Positions 1-11,710 of a DNA stretch of 64,000 nucleotides are shown in pieces (positions within the stretch are counted from its first letter, which is position 1; every line of letters starts with the position of its first letter). The stretch lies in the NCBI GenBank assembly GCA_932294295.1, contig OW028582.1, forward strand, positions 4,769,515 to 4,833,514, read 5' to 3'. The stretch is from Alitta virens. Lineage: Eukaryota > Annelida > Polychaeta > Phyllodocida > Nereididae. The position numbers and the translations under genes are program-made. The notes beneath the pieces were generated by a model. It saw nothing but the letters and a program-made list of their open reading frames with translations. It was not told the origin of the DNA and searched no databases.

Positions 1-1177
1 TGTCATAGAAATATACAGTCAGGGGACCCTGTTATTGCAATTAATGCTGCTGCCACAAGGCCATAAATTATGCCGTATCAGTGCGAGATCATGTGTCAGT
101 ACTATTGCTTCTTAATTTTGGCAGACATGGCAATTTGAAATGCTGCATGTTTCAGAGTAATTATTTATGATGTAATTTTTAATATTCCTTAGATAACCTG
201 CCAAGCTGTGTGAATGTATTTTGTCCTTTAATATCGAGGCTGCATGTCTGGATTATGATTTTTGGCCATCGCTTAATTATTGAACATTTTGAAGTTTGAT
301 ATTTAAGGAAAGGGATCATTAAGGCTTGATTATTTATCGTATTATGATTATTTAGATCTTTTCACCTGGGAAACTCTATTTGAGAAAAGTATTTTAGGGA
401 GATTTTGATGCATCAGGTTATGATAGAATTTAAGTTCATATAAAATAATAATGTATTTTCTAGTGATGGGCCAACGATCGATTATACTCGATCATCAGTC
501 ACTTAATAAAAAATTCGCGTCAATCGATTGAATGCTGTGGGACAGATTTTCATCAGTTCCGACATACATTTAGGCTGATGTATGAGTTTATTAAATTCAG
601 ATTACCATCTGAAAATAAAGCATTTGATTCTCATTAACAGTTGTTTAGTGACACTTAGTGTTGTGTTTCCACAATTCAATATTTTGTAAGTGAAAATGTT
701 TATAATATAGATTTAATAATCAGTTTATAGTTATCCAAACCGACTAAAATCGATTATCGGTTGGTTTCCCTCAACTGATGATCGACTACAAGAATGTTAC
801 CGACTCCCATCACTAGTATTTTCAATAAACTTGGTTGTTAGAACAGCAAAGTTTAGTTTAGTTTATCCAGACTATTGTTTATTCAAGAATCGAGTGTAAA
901 TATTGTGAATTATGTCTTAGATAGAATTCCGAGCTAGAGTAGAAATATGAACTATCATCCCGAGCTGCCTTGGGCAGACGTAATGATGAGATGATAAGAC
1001 TTGAGCTCGAAGGATGTTATATGCCGTGTTAGATTTGTCGCTTTCATAAAGATAGGTAGGTTCTTGAGTACATTACCAAAATAATTTTTCATTCAAACAA
1101 AAGTCAGAAATTGTAGAATAGTTATCGAACCTGGGGGACTGTCAAGAGTCTGATGTTCAATGCTTGCTTCTCAAATC

Positions 1178-1350
1178 TATTTAGTAGATAGATATGGAAA
1201 GTGCAGCCCTCTAAGGCAAGTCCTTGCTGCTATGGAGGTTCGATTGATGAGGTGAGGGAGAGGAGTCCACCCATGTTACATATTTACTAGTGTTTATCAC
1301 CATATGATCACACGGATGGGACTTGCCTCAGCATAGACACAGAGTACAAG
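1178..1350 (+). repeat. Dispersed repeat, family A copy 1
   Basis: This stretch shares long blocks with 4582-4735. Both have a 'gtgcagccctc' block, then 'gttgatgaggtgag' or a close variant, 'aggagtccacccatgttaca', 'ggatgggac/atc', and 'agacacag'. The order and spacing are the same, so the two are copies of one dispersed element. Family unknown; in the second copy a tRNA-like segment follows directly, which suggests a SINE body or its flank. Confidence 0.6.
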
Positions 1351-1486
1351 GCACCTCCAATTTAACGACCTCTAGCTGGGATGTTGCTCATGAGTTCAGT
1401 GCTCAGTTTATTGAGGGATTTTATTTCCTCAATTAGCATTTGCCAAATTATTCTACCTGGTTTATGGCCTAATCACGCTAATGTAG

Positions 1487-1508
1487 CCCCCCCCCCCCCC
1501 CCCCCCCC
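1487..1508. repeat. C homopolymer, 22 bases
   Basis: Uninterrupted run of 22 C. Similar runs occur at 17191-17212 (22 G) and 21691-21711 (21 C). Exact lengths of such runs are often uncertain in assemblies. Confidence 0.9.
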
Positions 1509-1988
1509 GATGAGTATTCTTTACTTTCCTTTGAGGGGGCATTTTATCTTATACTCGAAATCGGCGAAATTTGCCACATTCAGCGAAATTCGCCACTACA
1601 CCCTTAAAACTCCGGAAATGATGTAGTTTTAAGTTCTGTAATCAGAATACTGGTTGTGTTACTAATTGTATACGTCATTTAACGATATGTTTTTATAATG
1701 AATTGATCATTGAAATCCATTGTTTTAAAGCACTTTTGGAGGGTTTCAAGGATGGCGAATTTCGCTGAATTTCACTGATTGTAGCAAATTTCACTGATTG
1801 TGGCGGATTCCGAGTGTAGCACAGATTTCTAAAGTTCTCATTTACCAAGCTGAAAACTTAGATCATCCAAGACTCCGATTGGCTGAGGGATTGTGAAATC
1901 TGTAATTTAAAGATTAAGCTATCCAAGGTTTTGGATTACAGCAGATCTACAATGATCTGGTTAGAATATTTCTGTGCTTCCTGAATCT

Positions 1989-2002
1989 GTTACCATGGCA
2001 AC
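1989..2002. promoter_or_regulatory. RFX X-box-like palindrome in intron
   Basis: GTTACCATGGCAAC matches the symmetrical X-box bound by RFX-family factors (GTTNCCATGGNAAC). It lies in a probable TMEM64 intron, so a regulatory role is only a possibility. Confidence 0.35.
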
Positions 2003-2805
2003 CACTGTTTACTGTAAACAAATGGCCCTTGTTTGGTCACGTGATTACCACGTGATTGATCATTGTTGATATTTATGGATATTTATGGCAGTCAGTAACT
2101 GTCACATGACCAGTTTGTGGGGTGGGGGTTTACTGCCTAATGGCCATCGTTTTCATAATAAGCAAGTGAGCAATTATCACTGATTGCGACAAAGAGCCAT
2201 TGTTTTAATGCATAATGGCAGAACAATGGCAGAACAATAGCTGATTGTATTTTTAATTATATTTTGCACATATTGCGTTGGGTAGGTTTACATAATGACT
2301 GTCCCTGACTTGTAGCAAAGTGTATGCTAGTAATTATATATAAATAGCAAATGGGTTAGTATAATAATAGGTTGCATATGCAGGTTGATATTTTGTCTGC
2401 AGAGCATGTAGGATTTGGTCTTGTGCATTCTGTACGAATAATCAATGATTATGTTGAATGGCGTCTTTTGTCCATTGACAATTATAATTTATAATTGGGA
2501 AGGAACCTAATATGTTGACCCTAGTCCGACAAACTGCCTCGGCGCGTTTCAAATGACAGCAATATTTCGGTCTAGGTTGACCCTTTGTATTTATATATTG
2601 AGGTCAACATATATTGTCCGCTATATTTAGCCCTGTCTAAAAGCTGCACTGTCTGTCAAAATTGCAATTTTCTTAAATTTTATACAATAGTTTAAAATTA
2701 CTTTATTTATCAAGGCACACTAAATTAGTATAAGTTGGTTTTATCAGGCATTAATTACAAAAAATATATCATAAATTGAGAGAAAATCCAGACCAAAACA
2801 TTGGA

Positions 2806-2872
2806 AACACAATGGAAATGACATCATGAACCATTGTTGAATATTATGATGTCATCACTATCTTTGTTTAGA
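2806..2872 (+). repeat. Dispersed repeat with ATGACATCAT palindromes, copy 1
   Basis: 'cacaatggaaatgacatcat' followed by 'gaaccattgttg' and 'gatgtcatc' corresponds to 'cacaatggaatgacatcatc', 'aaccattgcaac' and 'gatgtcatt' at 19240-19320. Looks like an old copy of a small palindromic element. Confidence 0.4.
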
Positions 2873-3084
2873 TATTGAATTTTTTGATGGCATGAAGAAC
2901 TCAATGTATATTATTTATTGTAACTAAAAATTAAATTGTCGTGCACAAGTAGACCTGTAATGGTAAAAATATCATAAGACATGAAGGGAATATTGGTTAA
3001 TATAATTATTCGAATGTGCTCAATCTGGAGACATGGTAACTTCAATTTAGGTCCATTGTGTCTTTTGTAGATTAGCATTTAGTA

Positions 3085-3190
3085 AAACTGAAAGGACTCA
3101 GAATTGGAAAGGTGGTTGTTGAGTTCAATTCCCAAGAGTCTCAGGTGGCAGACGTAATGATGAGATGTCAGACTCGGACACGCGTACAAT
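3085..3190 (+). repeat. Degenerate tRNA-derived SINE-like segment
   Basis: 'gagttcaattccc' resembles a pol III B box (GGTTCRANTCC) and is followed by 'ggcagacgtaatgatgagatg', which is repeated almost exactly at 973-993. The A box is poorly preserved. I read this as a decayed SINE whose body also survives near 960-1010. Confidence 0.4.
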
Positions 3191-4581
3191 TATAATAGAA
3201 ATGTATATCATGTAATAAGCAGTAAATGAATATTATAACAGGGGTCTCATCATTTAGAGAATTAGAGGTCGACTTGTTGCTCACATTTCTGCCGTTTTGT
3301 TACCGCTCCATGTTTTGTACGAAAACAAATAAGAAAAAACAAGTTGATATCCGATGAATTACCTTCAGGAGAATTTTAATTCATCGATTATTATGAATCC
3401 GAAGATTGGGAATCTACATTCTGGAAGTTGATATCCATTTTGACTTGTATAATAATTATTTTTCTTTGCTCAATTTGCCTGAATCAACAGGTGTAGTAGA
3501 ACATAATAGTTGGGAGTGATGTAATGGCCATGTTGTTGTTGGTGGTAAGAGTAGTCTGACTGCCATGTTTTTCACCTGTCAAATTACCCCTTGATTGCTT
3601 TGCACTGTGCTGTGCTGCATGCATTAAGGGCTCTGGGCTGACATCAACTCTTTGGACACATTATGTAATGTATAATGATGTTATATGATGATCATTGCAT
3701 TAAATGATATTCGACTTAGGCGAGTGTCATGCAAGTCATGGGTGGAGCATCCGTTGATGAACGCGATTCATGGACTAATGAAATTATATCCGCTGTTTTC
3801 GTGACATTGAATTCAGTCACCGAGACCCCACCCATAGATTGACAGATTTATCGGTGTTCGAAATGCAGATTTCTCAGTTACACTTGTTCAAGATAACTGA
3901 AATTACACCCGGATAGCCAAAATAATTCGAAAATTGGTTTGTCTTGTATAGCAAGTATGCAGTTACAATATAATTTTGATAACTCTTCACAGGACAATCA
4001 ATCGTAAATCCTTATTTTGACTACTGGTAATAGTGTCATAGTGTGGACTCCCAATCTTACTCATCATCTTGTAATTTCCTTCTCTCAGTAAATTTTGACC
4101 CCAGTGGTTTCTTGTAGATTTTGGTAGGTTGAATATTGAATAAACAGTTTACCAAATACCCAGGCATCTTGGACTTAAAGTTCCCTTATTGTGTAATCCA
4201 AATGTTTCCCAGTGATAGACTGTTTCCTGTGGTAAAAGCAGGAATGTGTCAGGATGTTTATTTTCAATGCTGTGTTCCCTCTTCAGAGCTCTGCACTTTG
4301 CTAACATGAAGTTGAACACGTTAAACCCATGTGTAACAAAAAACTAAACAAAAATAATGAAAAAATAGTGTAAATCACATCGTGAGGTCTTTATAGGTCA
4401 GATAATGACTGTAAATGACCCACACCATTCTACAATTACCATGTGATAATGGTGTCAGTCACATTAATCGCAGACGCCGACGAGACAAGTGTGCAAATGC
4501 ATCACGCCCAACATGGAATTTAATACATATCATTTTCCCCCCAAAAAAAGCAGGATTGTTCTAGCGCCCGGCTAGCAGATA

Positions 4582-4735
4582 AATGGATAGATAGATAGAT
4601 ATTTGTAGAAAGTGCAGCCCTCTTAGGCATTCTTTGCCCTATCGAAGGTTGATGAGGTGAGAGGAGTCCACCCATGTTACACATTTACCCCATGGATGGG
4701 ATCTTTCACTCGCTATAACACAGACACAGCATAGC
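4582..4735 (+). repeat. Dispersed repeat, family A copy 2
   Basis: Second copy of the element at 1178-1350 (see there). It is preceded by a short 'gatagatagata' microsatellite and followed at 4746 by a tRNA-like segment. Confidence 0.6.
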
Positions 4736-4745
4736 AGGGAATTCT

Positions 4746-4815
4746 CTATAGCTCAGTTGGTCCGAGTGTTGGTTTTTTCAGTTGCTACGTGTGTAACATT
4801 AGGTGCGATTCCTGA
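4746..4815 (+). repeat. tRNA-like SINE head
   Basis: 'tagctcagttgg' is a good pol III A box and 'ggtgcgattcc', about 50 bases downstream, is a B box with one mismatch. No acceptor or anticodon stems survive well, so this is a SINE relic rather than a tRNA gene. Confidence 0.5.
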
Positions 4816-4940
4816 GCTGGACATTCTCCTCTTAGCTGCTCAGTTACATTTCTGTATTGTGTATATTTATGTACAGAAACATGCAGCATAATCGATTAGG
4901 AAAATATATTATCCATCAACTTATCTTGCTTGAAATAAAT

Positions 4941-5111
4941 CAGTGTTCTAGCTAGGTCGTCGGGCATGGCGCAAGGGGTGTCAGGCATGGCGCAAGGGTC
5001 GTCGGGCATGGCGCAAGGGTCGTGGGGCATGGCGCAAGGGTCGTCGGGCATGGCGCAAGGGGTGTCAGGCATGGTGCAGCGCCATGCTCAAATGGCCTAG
5101 CTGGAACACTG
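4941..5111. mobile_element. Fold-back (MITE-like) element with internal 21 bp tandem repeats
   Basis: The left end 'cagtgttctagctagg' is the reverse complement of the right end 'cctagctggaacactg' except for one base. Between them are about five copies of a 21 bp unit built on 'ggcatggcgcaaggg'. The right half is related to 31695-31746, which shares 'catgctcaaatggcctagct'. A terminus starting CAGTG is typical of hAT-type elements, but I could not see a matching 8 bp target duplication. Confidence 0.6.
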
Positions 5112-6116
5112 TTAATGTAATGAAAGCTGCACAGGTGTTCATGCAGGTGTTCATGCAGGTGTTGCAGTGTGTATAGCAACCAGTTAGTGACCATTGGTCA
5201 ATGAAAAGGCATCTATTCAGCATCAATTTCAACTGCATCATGTGCATGTCCAGCAATGGATGGATGTCCAAATAGTCAATATCCTCAGTTTGTCGAATGG
5301 ATTTTTTCTAAACTTGTTTGTGTCGAGCACATAGAATAAATAGGTAGGTTTGCTTCAGCAGCTGTGCTTCAAAAACAACTTATAGAATCAGCTAAGCCTT
5401 GTACAAATTTACATCAGTTACAAATAATTTACAAAAATTAAATGGAGTGATATTGATGGTAGCGATATGGTTGAACCTCTTTTGTATCAGAATAAAGTCA
5501 TTAATTGCATTTATCATATAATAAATCATCTTTAATTTATGATAAACATTGAACAGGAAATTACATTTAAATAATCCAAAGAGAACAGACAAAAATTACT
5601 GCTCTGCCGTAAATTCTGAAGAAGTTAAAACTGGTAATGTCACGACGATCTGTGATACGCAATTGTCCATTTATTTTATCCATAAGTCATCTACACAGAG
5701 TAGTGGATTTTTGGTCAGAATATGCTAGACATGTCTGTGCTGTCAAAGTTTAACCATAAGCAGGGTTTTTACAACTCTTCGGTCAGAATATGGTCACTGG
5801 AATACGCCATCAAAGTTAAGACCATAATCAAGCCGTGCAAAAACTGTGTCGTTTTTTTTTGCAGCGATATCGCGGCCAATCCTGTCTGTCATTTTGATGC
5901 AGATAACTTGGAGTTGACTCATACAAAGATCATGATTAATAATCATCTTAAGTTTTATCTCGGTAATAATTACGAAGAATTCCAATTGAAATTTTGTGCG
6001 GAGTCAGATCATGACATCGCTTCAGGTCTTGTCTGCTGATCCTATTTTAATCCTTATTTTACTGTTACAGTTTCAAAGTTTTATGAGAAATTTGGTAATG
6101 AAGTTACAAACAAATT

Positions 6117-6306
6117 GAATTGAAAATAATTTATTTGGCAATTAAACAAGAATACAGCATGATATTTTGTTATTTTTTTGACATGATAAATTTAAAATTA
6201 TTACATATTCTATTAGTGTTAAATTTGCCAGGAGACCCCAAAGAACCTCAGTGGGTTGTGTTAGGGGCCACCTTAAATTGATGCTATATTAAAATTATAA
6301 TACTAG
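6117..6306 (+). repeat. Dispersed repeat, family B copy 1
   Basis: About 190 bp nearly identical to the reverse complement of 53893-54076, including 'ccaaagaacctcagtgggtt' and 'ggtggc/ggccacc' blocks. The high similarity suggests a fairly young transposable-element fragment. No recognisable protein is encoded. Confidence 0.7.
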
Positions 6307-6608
6307 AAAATAATAAATAATAGCATAAGTTAGTAAAAACAAAATTGAAAGGTAATTAAAACAAATCTCGAAGGAATAACTATAAACCAATCAAACAGAT
6401 AACAACTATATACAATAAAACAACCAACCAAAGCAAATGATCGGTCTTACTCTGTTTTTGTCATGTTCAGTTCTTTACAGCCGAAATTTTGAGGCTGTCC
6501 AATCTCGTCTTGCTACGCATGATGTCAGCTGTAAACCGAGAGGAAAAAATATTTCAATTCCACTCAATTATAAAAGCAATAATAAGTTGATAATATTTCC
6601 TTTTGCAG

Positions 6609-9600
6609 ATCTCCAACATTCGTCTCCTCCAGTACATGAGTGCCTCCTTCGTGGGACTCCTTCCGACGCAAATCCTCAACTCGTACATGGGAACAACTCT
6701 CCGCTCCATGGAAGAGGTCCTCACTGATAGCTCCAACACCGCCACTGCCTACGTCGTTTTCTTCTCCCAGGTAATTACCAGATTTAGTCCGATTACTGTC
6801 TGTGTTGTAATATAGGCAGACCAGACTAGGTGATTTCACAACATTGCTCTATAGGAGACTGAAGAAGGTTGATTACTGCGCCCGTTGATTTCAACGCAGC
6901 GGCGAACGAAGTAGTTCTTCAATTATTGCTGAATCTGACATTGTTCTGCTTATCTCGGCGCAGAAACCTGTCAAAATGCATTCTAGTCTAGGAAATTTGT
7001 CAGTCGCTCTGTGACAAGTCACATCGCCTAAATTATATAAGTGGCTGAGTTCAGTCAGCGTGTAGACAGTTATTTGAGCATTTTCGCCTTCGAAATTTAA
7101 TTAATTATAAATTAACACGTCACTGGTAAGCGCCAGTTATTTAACTGACAACTCTATTTTGATAAACTCGTACTTTTACAGCAGTGCACACTGTACAGTC
7201 AAACCCTTAAGAATTTCCTGTAGCAGCTAGGGTTGGGAATGCGAATGTAAATGTTCCGTCATGAAAAATCCCTTTGGATTGGCATTACCGACTTAAATCA
7301 TGTTTTCTGCTTGGTGCGTCAGTCATGGCTTCAGTGCCTCGGTGTTCCAATAAAATTCAATCATTCCAGATTACATCAATTTGGAATCGGTAGATAATTA
7401 AAATTTTGACATTAAAATGACCATGGCATCCCTCACAATATATTGCAGGAAGTTGCGAACAAAAAAATATATACTTGTGTTTATAGCGCAGTTAAAATGC
7501 ATTTTAATTACGAAAACTGAGATATCACAGAAAGTTACTTAAGGCATTGGTAAATTCTTGCTTGTACCATATTCGGATTGATGATATATTAAGTTGGAGG
7601 ATTTCTATATTAAGGAGCATGCCTCATTAAGGTGCTGTGGGTTCAGTAACCTACCCAGCTGGAAAAAACTGGTTCTGTGTGTCATATTAAACGTGTCGGG
7701 CTCGTTTTGACTAGTCAATGCCAGTTTCTCTAATTATGGTCATATGAATATAAAGCGCTCGGGCTTGTTACTGAGCAAAATCATTCAATATTACGAAGTT
7801 TGTTATGTAAGAGAACGATTGACAGCTGTGCACGGACGCTAGATGATATATATATATATATTAGTAATTTAATGTAATCAGATAGGCTTTTTAAAACCTT
7901 TTTAAATCTTGTTGCTAAGCAGCTGTGAAGTCACACACTGAAATTGCTTGTTTACTTAGATTAAAATAATATGTGAAAATTCAGATGACGATGTACACTC
8001 GGTGACATTGATTTTCACCACGACATCTAAATTTGCCACTTAGAATAAAATGCAATAAACACTTATTAGATGGCTGTTGGAGTGACAGATTACTGTCAAT
8101 GATACAAGCAATTAGTTTTGTAACAAGTCATGAACTTGGAAGGTGTATAATTATGTTTTAGGGGGGTGGGGAATCTCGAAGTCGGGGCGAATTTTAAAGG
8201 GGGACTAATGGAAAATTGTGTTTTAATTTTAAAAGATCAATTAGATATAGAAAAATATATTACAGTGAAAAAGTCTGTTTAAAAGTTGAGTTTAGTAATG
8301 TTTAAAGCAAATTGAAAGTGCCATTTTCACCATCCGCCAAAACGCTGGGCGCCGCCATTATTGCACACGGCACGCAAGCTAGTGACGTCACTTATGTCCT
8401 ATGTACTGCATCCATGATCCTGCAGATTGCACTCTGTTTCATTGTTCATTGCAATTATAATGACAAGAACAGATAACACAACATAAAAGGTGACACAGTA
8501 AGGTGTTAATTGCACTTTTGTGAAATACAGCACAACTGGCATTGGTTGCAGTGAGCAATTTGTATAGATCTATGAATATCTATATTTGCATACTTGGGCA
8601 AATAACCCTGCTTCTATAGATGTTTTCCCCAAGTATGGGAGGAGTTTAAAGACAAAGTTATTTAATATAAGATCATCATTATAGGCATAATATGCTAGAT
8701 GTTATCACTTTAAGATTAGGTGTATATTAATTATTAAGCTTATAGTTGGTATCAATATATTTCTGAATATAATTTTGCTGAGAATAGAATTTGAATACTG
8801 TAATTATGCTTAATATGTTACATTAGCAGCTTCAGGGGCAGTGCGTTATTAAAAGAAAGCATATCCAACGCCAGGGAAGGGTGCAGTGTAAATGACATTC
8901 TCTTAATTCACTTTAAATCATCCATGTCTATATGCTGTATGCAGCATTGTAATAGGAATCTTTCCAGAAATTCAAGACCTTTATACCAGTGCAAAAGAAA
9001 ATAAATTATCAGAAACTTCCGAACTGTGTCCAATTTACCTTTTTTTTTTAGCTTCACACCTTCACTTACAAATATTTAGCCATTAGGCTTAGTTAGTATT
9101 TTATTTTGTTCTGTTTGAATGACAGGTGTATCTCATTATATATTAATCGTCAATAAAGTAATATACATAATAAAAATAAAAAGCTAGATAGCTAGATAGC
9201 TAGGTAGATAGATAGATAGATAAACTATTATTATTATTATTATTGATAGATAGATTTATTTCGCAACATAACATGTTCAATGTTGAAATATAATACAATG
9301 TACCTAGACTGCTCAAAATTACAATATAAATTTAATTAGTACTCAGTCTCTGAATATTCTGCAGTTGTGTTACATAGCTGACTTATTGATACCCCAAATA
9401 TAATTGCATGTGTCAAATTGTTCAATGGCAATTTACTTGGTCAACACTCACTAAGAACCCTGACATGCCCTAACAAAAGCTCAAGTGCAATTAACACCTG
9501 TTTGTGAAACTTGTTGGTTGGAATGCAGAGCCAGCCTGTAGAATACTTGTCTCTGTTAGACCTGTAGTGCAACAGTGACGTATTTCCGGCAAGAGCAAAA

Positions 9601-10928
9601 CACCCGGAAAAGTCGAAAATGGCGGCCTCCGTAGTTCACAACACGGAGCTAATAAATGCAGGATATTTCATTAACAGTGCATATATACAAATTATGAATA
9701 GCGTGGATGTATTTCTATGGACCCAAGCTAATATCTGAGAGGTAAAGTGCTGAAGGTGTTAGTTCCCCTTTAATGTCGTATAGTGTAGATATTTTTTTCT
9801 AAATGAAACGCTGGGTCTGAACTAGAATCTGGTCTCAGTTGGAGGCTGGGACTGGATTCAGATTGGCCTTGAAAATTATATATACGCTGTAAATATTGCT
9901 GTTTTCAATAAAAAATAATGGCCAGTCTCATTTCTGAGTCCAAAATAGAATAGACTAGAATTAATTTATCAATAACCCGTAAGGCTAATTTGTTGAAACC
10001 AGGGAAAACCCCTTTATATTAATCCTACTTTGATAGAGCCAGGGCTAAGGGGTCGTACAGAGAAGGCCACGACTCTTTTGACTCCTTACTCCAGTGGCCT
10101 CCAAAAATGCGACTCGTGACTCGTGACTCCGACTCTGGAGCTCTGGATATAAAAGATTAATATTAAATTAATATGCTGCCCGTATTGAAGTTTTTATGTC
10201 TCAGCTGAGAAGAGAAAATGTTACTCCAGTTGGCAGAATGGGTTTAATGCAGTATAGCGGACCCAAATTTATGCCCGTATCTTTGATCAGTTGATTATAA
10301 CGTATGTTTCAAGTTTTATATTTATTTTTGTTTTGTTCCTGGGAGCATCAACTTTACTTTAACAAGTTGGCAGTAGTATTTGTTATTAATACAATTAATA
10401 TGTAAGATTCCAAAATAGTTAAACATTAGATTGCCTTATCATGCTTATGTCATGCCAAATGTGCCTGCCAGCTGATGAAATGTCAGCGAACAATGTTTCC
10501 AAGTTCTTTCACTTATTCCACTCCCTAAATGACGGATAATGTGATGTTGAACTTATAGATATTGATTAATAACTACATTTTCTCTTTGTTTTTCCCCACA
10601 GCTTCTCCTCACAGCTGCCTTGTCGGCCTATGTAGTCAGACGCGCCCGCATCGAACTGAACCGCATGATGGCCGAACACGGGAAAGCTGCCAGCTCAGGA
10701 CACCACGCTCTGTGCAACGGAGGACCACTGGTCAACGGAATGGACCGTAACATGAATGGAATCCTGAAACTGCCCAATGGTCATTTCCACCCAGACGTAG
10801 TGACCGCTTATCCATACGTAAACGGGTTTCCTCATGTGAAAATCTTCCTCCCGAATCCTCCACCTATAACGAATCACTTCGTCAAAGTCCGCCTCGAAGA
10901 AGAAACTCTCAACATTCACAATAGATAA
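6609..10928 (+). CDS. TMEM64: Transmembrane protein 64, C-terminal two exons (partial gene)
   Basis: Two coding exons, 6609-6770 and 10602-10928, join in frame between canonical AG and GT sites and end at TAA. The 162-base exon encodes 54 residues with 'SFVGLLPTQILNSYMGTTLR' and 'SMEEVL'. This matches the block in vertebrate TMEM64 just after the conserved VTT/SNARE-associated domain, where the human protein also reads GLLPTQ..NSYLGTTLR. The second exon starts with a hydrophobic stretch (LLLTAALSAYVV) that is the end of the last membrane helix, then a basic 'RRARIELN' typical of the family. The remaining cytoplasmic tail of about 85 residues is unlike vertebrate tails. TMEM64 is an endoplasmic-reticulum membrane protein linked in mammals to SERCA2 and calcium signalling. 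The N-terminal exons lie left of the window. Confidence 0.88.
8095..8205 (+). repeat. Dispersed repeat related to the 23.4 kb fold-back element
   Basis: 'aattagttttgtaacaa', 'catgaacttggaaggtgt' and 'ggggtggggaat' align in order with 23565-23630. Only this part is shared; the inverted ends are not obvious here. Confidence 0.4.
9180..9255. repeat. GATA and ATT microsatellites
   Basis: Short imperfect GATA/TAGC runs followed by (ATT)n and again GATA, inside the TMEM64 intron. Confidence 0.8.
10225..10330 (+). repeat. CAGTATAGCGG repeat, copy 1
   Basis: 'gcagtatagcggacccaaat' with 'ttatgcccgtat' downstream. Related segments occur at 44325-44370, inverted at 44560-44612, and at 48985-49030. Probably one end of a MITE-like DNA element. 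Confidence 0.5.
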
Positions 10929-11494
10929 CTAAATTTTTCGTTAGAAATAGATAAATTCTTACCGTAGTCACTTGGTCTTTTTTGTACATTTTCTTAAATA
11001 TTATTTTTCTTCGGTTTGGAAAGTAATAACGTATAAACGGTCTTGTACAATGTCATAGATTAGAAGTACTAGTGTCTAAAAATACAACTTTTGTAAACTT
11101 TTGTAAAATTTGGTTACCATGACGATGAGGATTATATTGATCAGATGTACTTCTGGTCATTCAGTTTCCCACACATTCCTATGGGATGTTTTGTCATTTT
11201 GATAAACTACCCAAAATAGTTTTGGGTGATATGAGAACATTTACATTTAATTGCATAAAATGGAGGGAAACATTTTAATTGCTTCACTCAATAAATACTA
11301 TGGATGACTGTTTTTAAGCAACATGTTTAATAAGAAATTGTAATGCAACTGAAGCCCGAGGCTCTCGACATGTGAATATTGTAATATAATACCTGAATAT
11401 ATCCTGACCAGCTGAGTCAAACGTAAGATCTAGTCCTGTTAGATCCAGCTAGTCCGACATGGTTTGTGTTTAGGTAGGACTTGAAATGTGTAAT

Positions 11495-11710
11495 TCAATA
11501 GATGGCGTTACCATGGTAACAATTTTTGATGAGGTCATCTAGCATCATACAGTGGTGACGTTTACATAGTAACAATTTTTGATGATGTCATCTGGCATCA
11601 TACGATGCCAACGGTGGTGACGTTACCATAGTAACAACTGTTGATGATGTCATATCTGGTGTCATTGTACAATGGTGACGTCACCATGGTAACAATTGTT
11701 GGTGTTATCT
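11495..11710. repeat. Four diverged ~58 bp repeats carrying X-box and CRE-like palindromes
   Basis: Each unit has a GTTACCATGGTAAC-like palindrome (11507-11520, 11560-11573, 11622-11635, 11680-11693), 'aacaat/ctnttgatgatgtcat' and a 'ggtgacg' stretch. The first is a perfect RFX X-box; the last is preceded by TGACGTCA-like sequence. The spacing is 53, 62 and 58 bases. Confidence 0.7.

Larger units (their letters stand above)
1..6608 (+). other. Intronic DNA upstream of the first visible TMEM64 exon
   Basis: I find no exon in this stretch. The TMEM64 exon at 6609 begins with a splice acceptor and encodes an internal part of the protein, so this is most likely intron, with the N-terminal exon(s) to the left of the window. 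It contains several old dispersed repeats listed separately, a 22-base C run (1487-1508), and scattered short open frames without coding character. Confidence 0.6.
6771..10601 (+). other. TMEM64 intron
   Basis: 3.8 kb intron between the two visible TMEM64 exons, bounded by GT at 6771 and CAG at 10599-10601. It contains a repeat related to the fold-back element at 23440-23660 (8095-8205), GATA/ATT microsatellites (9180-9255) and a copy of the CAGTATAGCGG repeat (10225-10330). No other gene seen. Confidence 0.75.

Noticed and set aside
5722..6039. 105-codon plus-strand frame as a gene
   Set aside because: No recognisable domain, AT-rich, inside a probable intron and next to a dispersed repeat.
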